64,000 nt of DNA from Hoplostethus atlanticus (lineage: Eukaryota > Chordata > Actinopteri > Trachichthyiformes > Trachichthyidae). Made by a program: the position numbers and the translations under genes. Of this stretch, positions 36,251-48,400 are shown piece by piece. Below the pieces are notes generated by a model, which saw only the letters and a program-made list of their open reading frames with translations, was not told the origin of the DNA and searched no databases. Numbering within the stretch: position 1 is the stretch's first letter; every line of letters begins with the position of its first letter. The stretch spans positions 1,211,501-1,275,500 of the forward strand of contig JAXDDX010000012.1 in NCBI GenBank assembly GCA_034670405.1, in the 5' to 3' direction.

Positions 36251-38040
36251 TCCTGGCTTCGGCGAAAGGGCCGCTCTCTCTCTCTTCCTCGGTCTTAGCC
36301 CTTCATTTTCCGTGGCACAGCTGGAGGAAACCTGATCTTTGAACACGTGTTTCTGTCCTCCTCAACTTGAGAGCGGATGAAACACGGCGTCCGGGGCTGA
36401 TGCAACGCCATCGCGTCGCTCTGACGCCGGCGTGGGCTGCTACATAGGCGCTGGAGGATGACGACGCGCCGACGGGGGGGGAAGCAAAGCAGAACGTCCA
36501 TCACAACCTCCGATGACGCCGCGTCAGACGCTGGTCGTTTGTTTCAGAAAAGTCGTGGGAGTGTCTCTCGGTGGAGCGTCACTCCCGTGTGCCACGTTCA
36601 GAGTGCTATCAAAACACATTTGGACACTCGTGAGGTCAACGGCACTCCGCGGCAGACGTAGTCAAATAAACACAGACGGAAAAACTAGAGGCCTACAGCG
36701 GATGAGATAGTGGGTGAATAAAGACACGAGCTTCACTGTAATGGGGTGTGGGGAGGTGGAACCGCCGAGTGAAAAGTGAGCTGCGCCTTTGCTGGGTGGA
36801 GGGAGAGTTGAACCCGGGAGACGGGAGAGGTGGCACCAGCCATCTTGGCTCCTCCGAGTTCATTCTGGCTCTTTCAAGTCTGAAACGGGGACGGCTTTAC
36901 CCATGAGAGCCGGGGCGATAAGGCCCTGAACGCCGGGCAGCGTTTAACGTTACGACGTGAGAGGAAATGGAGGTAAATTCACACTCACTTAGAACCTCTT
37001 GCCTGTCACTGCCCTGGCACTCCACCCCCCCTAACCCCCCCCATCCATCCTGTACTCTATGGGACAATGCAGGGCAGTGTGTTTTTCTTGCGTTAAACAT
37101 GGATCATTGAGCTTGATGGCTTTTGGAAGGGAAAACCAAGTGGGGCTCGCTTCCTCGCTCGCTCACCTACTTACTCACTTAGTCTGCCTTCACTTAGAGG
37201 GCATGGCGGGCCAGCGGCGCGTCCCTGTACTTACCGTGGAGCCGGCAGCCTTTGAGTCTCCCCCGTCACTCTGTAATCCTAATTAGGAAGAAAGACAGAG
37301 TGAGAGAAAGACATAAAGCGAGAGGGAGCCATGGAAAACGCCGGTTCCTCCCCTCGGCCTGAGTGAGTGCCATTACCTCCGCTTGACCTTCCCCTGCCAC
37401 CTCCTCCTCCCCCTCCTCACCGCCTCCCTCCCTGCGTCTGCTGTAAAACCACCACACCCCCCCGCCTCGCTCCGTACAGCCATCAAAGTGAGCGCTGTGG
37501 AAAAGAGGAAATCTGAAGGCTAGGTGACCTGATTTGGACCGGTGGGGGAATTTGTATTGGAACGTCATCAAGCGGGGGCCCGCCGGCTGGAGGCTGGACT
37601 TCTCCAGAGCCCCCCGCCCCCCCGCCCCACCTCCCCCACAGAACCATTGTTTTTTAAGGTCCAGTGACATCTGAGTTAGCAATTTGGCCTCACGCCGTAG
37701 TAGGACACTGGGGTTTAATTGGGCTGAACTGCTCTGGATTCAGGCCGTTTCCTTCTCCCGTCTTGATCCAAGGACTCTTCAGTGTCTCTTTCAGGAACTC
37801 CACCCAGTTGTAAAGCAAGGACAGATTCTGTACAGTCTAGCCTTAAATCCGGTTAGAGGGACTGCATTAGTTGTGCGAAAGAAATAGCAGCTAAGGTGTT
37901 AAGATATAATAGTTAGTTACTTTTATTAATTGATACATTGTTTAATTAGTTGTAAGCTTTATTAGACAGTATAGTGACGAGACAGGAAAGGTAGCAGAGT
38001 CAAGGGAATTGAGCCACCAGGGCACCCAGGAACACAACTT
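36251..38040. other. CpG-rich intergenic segment
   Basis: CpG dinucleotides are frequent at about 36380-36700 (for example GACGACGCGCCGACGG), well above the surrounding DNA. C-rich runs occur at 37025, 37457 and 37617. Open frames overlap here on both strands but resemble nothing known. It may be an unmethylated regulatory island; no promoter-gene pair was found. Confidence 0.5.
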
Positions 38041-39050
38041 CTACTTCATTTTATTAGTTTTTATTATTAAAATAGTTGTTATTATTATTATTTATTATAT
38101 TATTATTACTGACATCATTTGATTTTCTCAAGCACTGCACTGTGATGAAGTTAGATAGCATCCAGGTACAAAGGAGAGAAGTGTCTTGATGCCTGACGGA
38201 CCTGAACTCTGATTTAGTTGAAATCAAATTCAGCTGTAACGGCCCATCGGTGAGAAAAACAATCAGTGATTGACGTTTACTGCTCTCCAGCGCCGTCCTA
38301 TACAAGATGAAATGTGTCAGCTCTATTTTCACAACTGTGCACTGAGGAGCGAGCCTCTGCGGGGTGGAGGAGAGAGATGCACTTTCTCCATCAGTCTGAG
38401 GGAAAGTAGATGTGAACGGCACTCAAGGGCACGAATCCAAAACACGCTGAAATACTTCTGACACACACGAAGAGTCTGATTTCACATCAACAGTTCAACC
38501 TCGCAAATACAAGTTTAGTTGGATATCTTTTTAATATAAAATGTAGAGTTATCAAGAATATGGGAACTCATACAACTCACCTCATATACAGTATTTAATG
38601 TACAGTAAGAAGAGAAAAATATTTCTGCACAGGCTGTAATCCTCTGATTTTGATCAATAATACAAATGGCAGAGGGGTAAGACATGAAGATATCAACAAA
38701 TAAAATAATGGACAAATAGGGAATCTAATGTAGAAGTAAAATGAACACAAATAGACACTATGGTCATGAGAAAACAGTGATTGCAATAGGCTTCAACTAT
38801 TTGTGGTATTATTAGCAAAACTGGAGCATAATCATATTATCCTTTTAAAAATGAAAAAGAAAAAGTATCTTAGTAGTTGAGATGGATAAAATAAATGGAC
38901 AGGGGGAGATCTGGGGCGTTGTGACCTGAGCTGGAGATACAAGCCTACTGCATGACAGTGTGAAGAGATGGAGGGGGAAGTCGAAGTCCACGATGAAGTC
39001 AAATTTAAGATGTATTGCTTTAAAACGTTTTCCTGTGTGTGTGTGTTAAC

Positions 39051-39187
39051 CAGCACCAGGTCATCCCTGAAGATGAAGGCAGCGCAGAAACTAGCAGCAA
39101 GGAACCGATCCTGGTCTACAAGGGCTTCACAAAGGTTACTGATGGTGGTAGAGGAAGGACTAACATCGAGTTTCTCTACGACAGAGA
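39051..39187 (-). CDS. Exon-like open frame of unknown identity downstream of MPP7
   Basis: The minus strand shows a strong acceptor (tttgttttttcag|TC), then 45 codons including ISNLCEALVDQDRFLAASF and CAAFIFRDDLVL, then a possible donor (GTGCTG|gttaac). The composition looks like a real protein: helical, with mixed charge and hydrophobicity and no low complexity. It is on the MPP7 strand but its entry phase (1) does not match the MPP7 exon before it (phase 0). Immediately downstream another frame reads FDFIVDFDFPLHLFTL after a CA repeat. I do not recognise the protein. It could be a solitary exon of an unannotated gene, a decayed gene copy, or chance within a 3' UTR. Confidence 0.35.
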
Positions 39188-40374
39188 CTGAAAAAACAAA
39201 GGAAAAGAAATGGATACAAATAGATAACAGAGGGAGGGAGAATAGGAAAATAACTATCAACTCCTAACTTCTATACAACACGATGCTTGTGAAGTCAGAA
39301 GTGGTGTAGCTATGGACCCTCCTATTATTATGAGCCTCGTTGAAGTCTTTTTTTTTTGTGTGAGTAAAAATAAAGACTCCACCCTAATGAAACATGATTG
39401 AGAACATTTTCTCCCACCAGAAAGCCAAAAGCGTCTGGTGCTGGGACTGTAAATGGCAAAGCTGTTATGCTGGGCACCTTCATACGAGGGTGGCGGCCTT
39501 TCGAAACACTCCTTAATGGAATATAAAACACCTAAACAAAATGGCTCTCTATGTGCTTTTGTAGGGGGAAAACTGGACTAGGTGATGAAATCAAAACACT
39601 GACTCCATGAAGAGGCACTTCCAACATCAAAACCTCATCAGGAAGTTGCCACAGGTCGGGTCGAGGTGCTCTAAAGACGGCGGTCAAGATAGGCATATAA
39701 AAACGTTCGCAAAACGACAGCTGAAAAATATTAAAATATATTAATTTCTCTTAAATAAAATGACACCTATTGCCCTTTCTTGAGAGAGTACCTGACAGAG
39801 TTTCATTTTGACATTGGAGTAACGGTCCATGGAAGCATTTTAGAAGCACAACAGTATTTTAAGATGGAAGGCAAACGTTGATTTTTTTTTGTCTCGTCTC
39901 CCCGGTTCTCCTCGTGTTCTTCTACAGACATATGCATGTAAACTGTCCGCCCAGAAGAAAAATAGTGTCAGTCCCTTTGGTTTCTAATGAACTAATGTTA
40001 TCAACACACTAAAAGGAAGGAGTCCTGGTTGGCGGGATCGCTGATGCGCTGGCAGGACTGCTGGTGCTGAGTATCGGACGGTCCAGACTGGTTCCAGACA
40101 CAGACTCTGGTTGGACCGAGGAGCTCCAAGCCAGGCCGAGGTTGTGACCCAAACTAAGACCCAGATCAATGTCTGAGATGCAGGCCGCAGCCAAGGCCCA
40201 TGTCCTGGGCAGAAGCCCTCAGCCTCGACCCAGAGCTGGTCAGACCTGGAGATCCAGATCCAGACTCCAGCTCAAGTCTAACTCCAACCTGATCCAGGCG
40301 CAGGTTCAGCGCCGTGCAGCTCAGCTATAATGACACAGCAGTCCGGCGCTGTCTTGTTATATCCCCGTTATCCT

Positions 40375-40387
40375 CCCCCCCCCCCCC
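40375..40387 (-). repeat. 13-base G run in MPP7 3' UTR (C run on plus strand)
   Basis: A homopolymeric tract about 85 bases downstream of the MPP7 stop, flanked by GGGTGGG-like sequence. It could form a G-quadruplex in RNA. Homopolymer length is also prone to sequencing error. Confidence 0.8.
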
Positions 40388-40471
40388 ACCCAACACCAGC
40401 TATAGCGGACACAAAAAGATAAAAACTTCCCTTCCCATTTCCCCATTCCCAGTCTCGTGTTTGTCTGGGTC

Positions 40472-40651
40472 TCAGGAGTGAGTCCAGCTGATAGGAACCC
40501 AGTGAGTCTCCGTCTCCACCTTCTTCAGCGCCAGCCGCAGCTCGCCAAAAGCCGCCGCCAGGTCGTCATTGACAATGACCTTCTCAAACAGATGACCATA
40601 CTGACTCTCCATCGTCTGGGCAGCTTTCACCATCTCCTGAAAGTCCTCCTC
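40472..40651 (-). CDS. mpp7: MPP7 terminal coding exon
   Basis: It encodes [40 protein letters not shown] and [19 protein letters not shown], followed by TGA at 40474-40472. The acceptor is ccactgtag|GAG (phase 0). The last residues match human HWVPVSWLHS. Confidence 0.98.
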   Translation of the reverse strand, partial: EEDFQEMVKAAQTMESQYGHLFEKVIVNDDLAAAFGELRLALKKVETETHWVPISWTHS

Positions 40652-43600
40652 CTACAGTGGGGAGTCAGAACAAAAGGAGGGAGGGGAGAGGTTGAAACAG
40701 ACAAAACCATGAGAGAGTAAAAGAAATGGACAAACCAAGGAAGGCAAAACACTGTGGTGTCTCTGTCTATTTGCTGCAAAGAAACACACTGGCCACAGTA
40801 AACAAGAGAGGAGATAAATTCACATACTGTAAACACAAATTACATGGCTATAAACACGCAAATAAACATTAAGTCGTCCATATGGAGCCCTTTATAACCT
40901 CCTGAAGACATGGCACACATACATGAACCCTGCTGCAGACCACGCACTAAAACTGCATACAAGCTGACCTCAAGGAATTTTCATAATTTCCTCCGCTGAA
41001 CACACAGTGCTATCCAATTCACAAGGAAAATAAAAATGTGCTCAGAATAAGCATAAGACAAAACAAGCAAAAAGGCAGACAAGACATGTAAAACATACAT
41101 AATTGATACATGCCAGTTTTTATGTGTGCGACAGGCCAATGACGGCTTGCAGGCAAGGCCATGTGAATCTGTTTGGTGGAAATCTACATTTACTGGTGGA
41201 AATCTAGCTGCTACTACAGAGGCAGTTACGGACATCGAGACACACACTGGGCAGACTGGAGGTTTAGATTTAGCTTGTTTGAGTTAAACCTCAACGGGGC
41301 AGAATCAAAGAATACCACAGTTTTTTCAGTGCAAACTTGCTAACCGGCAAACTTGAACGTCAAAGAAGGAACTCTGGTCAAAATATAAATAAAGTCAAAT
41401 ACATAAATGGCAATGACTGCTTGCTACACTGAATCATGACCACGGCATTCATGATCCTGGAAGGTCAGCAGGCTAGCTAACTAGCTTAGATAGCTGCAGG
41501 CTAATACAGCCAGCTGCTAACAAGCTAAACTAGATTACAGTATGGCTAGACTGCATTTTTCCACTTCGTAGCAAGAGCTAGGCTTCATAATATTAGCTAC
41601 CTCCTCTCTTAGGCTGGGGACACATTCGAAGACTTTTCAAATCGTAACCAATTTTGAAAACAGAAACACATTGCATCACACGCTTAGCAACGGATTTCAC
41701 AGATTGTTTGTCTCTCGGTTGTAAATCTGCTCACACTAGACGATTAGGCAAGGATGAGGCATCACACACACATAATTTCACTGGGATTATCCTGCTGACT
41801 CCTGATATATATCACTGATGAAAAAAAAAAAAAAAAAACCCAAAGAAAACACACAAAAAGAACATTTTAGGGGAAAGCTGTGGCTGGAGAAACTCAAGTC
41901 TAATATCAGCATCTGGCTCAGACAGAGGAAGGAAGGTCTCCCTGCTCACGATGCCAACCTGGACACAACCATGTACTAACTACTAAGAATAGCCTGCTAA
42001 CATATTTTCAGACTACATTTCACCTATCTGGGGCTCTTGTATTCTTAGCTACATCCCCAGGTATCCCTCCATGGTGGTCCATTCGGGGCGTTCTGGCTGA
42101 GGCCGGTTCAGCTCTGTGGGCCCTGGTTGGTTCTGCCCTCAGTGCACGTGTCCGGGCCGTGGTGGCTGTACTGATTTAGCTCTGTGTTTTTACTGGGAAC
42201 ACTCGACTTCAGATCTCCGGATAGATATGGTTTTATATTGACTCCCTCTGCCAAACACACAATTATAAATACACACAAATGCACATTCATACACAGAAAC
42301 TGCAAACACACACCCACACCCGCACACGTGCACGGTCAAGCTGTGTGTATGTGTGTGTGTGTGTGTACAGAGTGTGTACACATAAACCTCATTAAAATTG
42401 AAAACTCTTAAATGGCTTGCTTTTCAGAGGCGTTCTCCCCCCCAGCCAGGAGTTACTTCAGAATGTTTCTGGTGGTTTTCCGCTTCATATTGGATTAGCT
42501 GTGCAGCTAAATATAAACACTCGCTGGCCGTGACACTTTCTAAAAGCTCTGTCTCGTTTTTTTTGTTTTTTTTGCCTGGCCTAGCGTCTAGCGTGTATCT
42601 ACCCTTGCTGGCGGTAACAAAAACCCACCCACACCATCTCACGCACTATTGTCTTTTGTGAGGACGAGATGATGGTTTTATCAGCCTGTGTCTTGGAGGA
42701 TGAGAGGAAGAGGAAGGGAGATTAAAAGAGGGCTTAGGGAAGGCAGAGGGTTTGTTGGACTGGGGAGGAAGCTGTTCCACTGAAGGCCTATATTCTCTGT
42801 CATCTGGACCGACATCTCGCAGGACTCCCCCCGCCCCTCCCTCTTTAAGCTCAGTTGGACCAGGACTAACAGATGACCACTGTGTCCACGGCCAGGAAGA
42901 CAACGCCTCAGACCTGTCCTGGCAAGTAAGTGAACCCGGGAGACCATGTGCTGTTTTGTGTATGTGATGTTTCCATGTCCACCAGCGAGTGGCTCAGTCT
43001 CTCTGTCTGCGTCTAGTTAGGCCACACCAGGTGAAAGAGCATTAATCACAGTGGGGAGCCAGGGAGGGGACAGCAAGCTGGGGAGAGGGATGGAAACAGA
43101 ATCAGAGACGGGAGTGAAAAACAGAATTGATAGGGGAAGAAGTAGGATGAAATGAAAGGGGCAGAGATATGAAAATACTGACGGTGAAAGAGCTGAGCTA
43201 GATGGATGGAAAGGATATTCTTTGGCATCCATGAATCCATATTGGATCACCCCCCCGCCCCGTAGAGGGAAGTTGCCTTTATATTGCTTCATTTACACTT
43301 GAAACTACGTAGTGTGTACCAGTACTTTGTTCTTGAATGGATCAGTGACTTTTCATTGCACTATATCAAGCCATTGATTCCTTGTCTGGTCTTATCAAAT
43401 GTCAAATGTTATGCATTTTATTGTTTATTTTAATTGTGTTTTTACTGTTGATTTCAATTGAAATGACGACAGCAACAGTGATAAAGTGGCCGCCTGTAAG
43501 ACCGACTGAGAGCAGGGGGAGTGTCAGCCTCAGGTGACATCTCCTAAAGCTCTGGCCAACAGCAGGGACCTGGACCCCCCCCCCACCTCCCACCCCGACG

Positions 43601-45412
43601 CCAGGCGCTCAACGGAAAATCAGCTTTTATTGATCCCAATAAAATGCACCTGTCATCCGTATTAAAATGATATAAGTGTCAAAACCTTGAACAGATATGG
43701 TTCGGCTACAGGTCCCCAGCTTTTATTATTCTGGAGGAAAGATATTAAGTCCCTGCTTGGTTTACGAGTGAATCAGATTCACTTCAGTTCATTGCTGTGG
43801 CATTTTCAGTGGTTACACATTACACACGTTACAGATCCATAACGTATTACATCAGCCTGGTCTTGGTCGATCACACGGTACGCTCCGACTCCTTTCGAAA
43901 ACCTGAATACTCTCCAGCTGAAACAAAGGGCCTGAAGTCAGACTGCTCTGAGAGGACAAAGAGAGACTGTTCCCCACCTTTATCATTAAAGCAGACCTCT
44001 CTCTCTCTCTCTTTCTCTCCTCTCTCTCTCTCTCCAAACAAGGGCTTCTCTTTCATCCCCTTTAATAGCAAATATCTGGTGGCTAAAGCTCTGTCAGTGG
44101 ACATGAGCGTTTACACAGAGCCTGGTTGGTTAACTTGCCTCACTGTCAGACAGCAACACTGAGACACATCTCTGTTACAGTAATCCCTGTTTGTGACAAC
44201 CAAGGTGTACTGTTCTCCAGACCGCCACCGAGAGACGAGGACCAGACTGAGGCCACATTGTAGTTCAGTCAGAAACACTCTCGTCAAGTGTTTAGATCCA
44301 TTTACGGCACAAATGGATCTACGATTGTATTTGGCGGTACAGGCTCGGCTCCCTAGGGTGCAGCGTGGGGAGGTGGGGAGCTGGTCACCCCACAAACACC
44401 CGTGATGCTCCTCACTCAAACTACTCAAACTACTGAACTAACACGATGCTCCAAGACATTTTCAACGTTTGAATTTTTAGATGAAGTCATAAGTAACTGA
44501 GGCATGCTTTATTTATTTTGCCACCAGACACTTAAATGGCTTCAAGTTTGAACATCACAATTTAATGTTCAAAAACTATTTCAAGTATTAAAAATGAATT
44601 CACGTTGCGTTGAACGTTCAGCCTGAGTTGCTGACTTGCTGTTTCTGTGTGAGCTGACTCGGCGACGATGTCATGGTCTTAAAGGTTTGACAGTGAAGTA
44701 AAATATCTGCTGTGCTGCTGCAGAGCCCAGAGACCGGGCTGCGATGAGGGATGTTCTGAGTTAGAGCCGACCTCCCAACCCCGTCCTTCTCCCGCTCCAC
44801 GCTGCGGGTGTGTGTGTACTGTAACACCTCGGTGTGTGTGATTGAGTGGATGAGACATACATGGGGGGAGGTGGGGGGTGACTCAGACGAAGTAGGGTTA
44901 GACTGATATATCAGTTTTCCGATATTAGACTTTCAATAAAAGTTGGACATTGGCCAGTCAGTGTCCTGTCGGTACGACTGAGGTGAGGATAGCACATCTT
45001 CACAAACTATCAGCAGCTTCAATCTACACCTAGACAACAGCCCCTGCCTCCCCAATTCACATCTCCTCCATTCCTCCCCATCTTTGCCCTCCCTCACAGC
45101 CATCAGCATTAGCTTGAGGTTAGAGTTAGCATACAGCCCAGACTCATTCTCATCTTCCCTCTCTCCGTTCTTGCCTCATGGCGTCCCATCCTGGCATGTT
45201 GGTGACCCGGGACTTGGCCTGAATGCGGTCCCGTGGCGAGAGAGAGACACGCGAGTGAACGAACGCCCGGCGTGGTGGGGCTGGGAAACACATCATCCAG
45301 CCCCTTCCACCCAACGCCCAACGGCATCTCAGCGGCACCGAGCACCGGCTAATTGGTTTCATCTGTGTCCCCGCTGGGCCGGCATAAAGGTGTGCAGGGG
45401 ATGACCTCATCA

Positions 45413-45448
<36 letters not shown>

Positions 45449-48400
45449 ATCCAGATAGGGTTTCTGTTATTTCTTGCTAACCTGTTAGGAGTAAAGCCAT
45501 GTGTCTCTATAACACCATCTCAGCATCTGACTCCAGCTGTATTCACCATCCACGTCCTTCATGTCAAATCAGTGACCTTCCTTCACTTCATAGAGGTCAA
45601 CATATATACAGTCATGGAGGTTGGGTAAAAATGTCAGCTGTACCAAAAAAAAGATCCAGTTTCCAAGATCCAGATAAGGGCTGATCCCTTTTGAAGTGGC
45701 ATCCCGTTACAACAGGAGCCTAATATTGAGCTAGCCAATTGGCTGCACCAATACTAATTATTTTTATGTAGCATACACTTGGTCAATAGGAGTGATTCAG
45801 ATCAGACTTTTGTTATATTCTCCATTTACCTTTATATTTACTTTCATAATCAATATATTTTCACATTAGATGTATTTTAACTTTCATTCATTTTTCTGTC
45901 TCAGTATGTTCTACTGCTGTTATTGTGCACACACACATGGTAAATCCATATATGTTCATATTTTTTTATTCATATATTCTTACTTACTATGTTCCAGTGT
46001 TGTAATGATCGGTTGCATTATGCCTGATAACCTGCTTTGCTCTATTCTTATTTCTTCTTTGCTGTATCCTATTATTTGCTGCTGCATTTTGAGTTGAATC
46101 TAATCTAATCAAAATTGTATTTGCAAATAATTGTAGCTTAGCTTTTATTTTAACCAGCTGGGTGGGGTTTACTATATCAGGACAATACAGTCAGCTAGAC
46201 TGTCAGTCACTGAAAGGTATAATAAATTGAGTTCCTGCGATTGTCTGAAACGTCTGGAAACCATCAGGATCGATCTCCCCTGGGCGTCGCCCCGCCCGTC
46301 CGTTACCCCAAGCAGTTTGAAACAAAGGCTAAAAAGACACACTGTGTTGACCCAGGTAGGTGTAGTCATACCGTGAATGGCTTGGCGGATCCCTTGTCTT
46401 CCTTGCCTGTGATGACTTTGGCATTCTTCCTGGTCTCCCTCAATCTCTCAATTGTTGGAGGCTTCACGAACACTACGTAGGGTTTAAACTCCGCCGTCCG
46501 TAGATGCTTCACTGTCTGAAAGGAGACACAAAAACAAAACAAAAAAAAATACGGCATATGTGTAAAAGTGGTGGAAGAGAAGCGTGGAGGTTAGAACAAC
46601 ATCATGTAAAACAATGCTAGCCCCCGGCTGTCTCGTGGACGTGGTACTATCACAGCAGGAGTACAAGGAGAAACTAGATCCATCTCTCGACATATCTGCC
46701 TGGCCTTCCTGCCTCCGCTCTCTGGTGATGACAGCAGGACACAACGCTGTGGGGTTGGCAAGCAAGCAAGTGTGTGTGTGTGTGCGCACTGAAATTCAGC
46801 GTGTATACTGAAACCTGGTGTGTGTTATCTGTGTAGGTTTCTCTGTGACTTTTCCATGACTTTTCCTTAACTAAGTTGGAGCGTTCCCATGATGTTATTT
46901 TTCTGAAGGGGTCATCGTTCAGGTTCCCACTCCGGTTGAGACAAACAGCTGAAATGCACCATCGAATAAAAATGACGGTGTGAAGTTGTAAATTATGACC
47001 CATTTATAAAATCCCTTACATTCCCCGACTTCACACCTCTCGAACTTCCATGATATTCCAGAAATTCAATGACCAGTGGAAACCCTGACTGATCCGCAAC
47101 ATGTGTCTGTGTGTTGAAAAGAGAACAGTTGAGAGATCAGAACTGCTCAGTTGCGGCGCCAGGCCTCGGGGCCTCCCTCTGGGCCCCGTACCACGATCGG
47201 GGCGTCTCGCTGTGCTCACAGGCAGCCAGAGTCCAAACCCACAACTGATAGGACGATAGGACAGGGAACGCTTGGGGAGAGGGAGGAGAAGAACCATCGG
47301 AGGACCATCTGTCTCCATCAGGGAGAGCATGGAAGGCGGCTTTCATCGGCCGCTCACCAAGTCAGCGTGGAAGCAGACAACATCATTCAGCAACAACATG
47401 CTACCGACGCTGATCTGATCCATAAGTCATGTTGGAGAACTGGCCTGGGCTCAGAGTGGAGGTAAAGGGCGGGTGGGGGGGGGATTTTTGGCACCCACAG
47501 CACCACAAATGTACGCTAAACATAAATAAGCACACATAAGCATGCTCACGTACGCTCACATGTGCTCACACGGGCACATTTTCAAACGCTCTAGCCGAGG
47601 GCTCTGGGGCTGCCTCTCATTGCTGCCCGGGCTGGGGTGGTTTGAGAACATGCCAGGGTAATCTATATAATGGCGTATTTGTGCCTGTGTGTCATTATCC
47701 ACTGAGCGAAAACAAACAGAGTAGAGCCTGCGGGGCTGAGGCTGGATGATACGGGCCTGGCCCTGGATAATGGGAATCGTGCTCCGGGGTTTGTTGGGGC
47801 TCAGCGACATGCCGGCCACTTGTGTAGGGGCTGATCGCCACCACCCAAGACACATAAGCCAAAGAGGAAATCTTCAAATAGAGGAAATTAGTGGTAATAG
47901 CTCCCTCAAAATGCCCCCTTTAAAACCCGCTTTGGTAACCCAGTAAGCAGCCAAGGCCTCGGGGAAGCCAGCGGCCTCTGCGAAGAGAGAGATCTACTTC
48001 CGAGATAGGCGGGGGACAGAGGTGCCAAAGGACTAAAAATACAGGAGTGAAGGACGGTGGGAAGGCGAGGAAGGGATGGAGAGGAAGGGTGTGTTTGCGG
48101 GCTTGTGTCACTCACAAGAGGCTGGACGTCCAATAGGCACACTTTGTTCTTGGAGAGGACAGAGCGCACCGAGTCCAGACTGGTCCCATAGTAATTCCCT
48201 TTGTACTCGCCGTGCTCGATGAACCTGAACGAGGTGAGAGGGGAAGGGAAAGAGACGGAGAGAGAGAGAGAGAGAGAGAGAGGGGAGATGGGGAGACAGG
48301 AGACAGACAGGGCGAGTTAAAGCAACGCAGCAACAAACAGCAGAGCGAGGAAACACTTGTGTGATGATTTTGCAACGGTGAGGATTAGCATTTCAGCGAG

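Larger units (their letters stand above)
38041..40471 (-). other. MPP7 3' UTR and downstream DNA
   Basis: The region follows the MPP7 stop codon. On the minus strand an ATTAAA-type signal lies near 38527, and AATAAA-like words lie in the ATT-rich stretch at 38045-38100. The true cleavage site cannot be fixed. A 13-base G run (coding strand) lies at 40375-40387, about 85 bases after the stop. An exon-like reading frame at 39051-39187 is listed separately. Confidence 0.6.

Noticed and set aside
37266-37682. 138-codon minus-strand open frame in the CpG-rich intergenic region
   Set aside because: Gly/Glu-rich low complexity produced by C/T-rich DNA; no homologue recognised.
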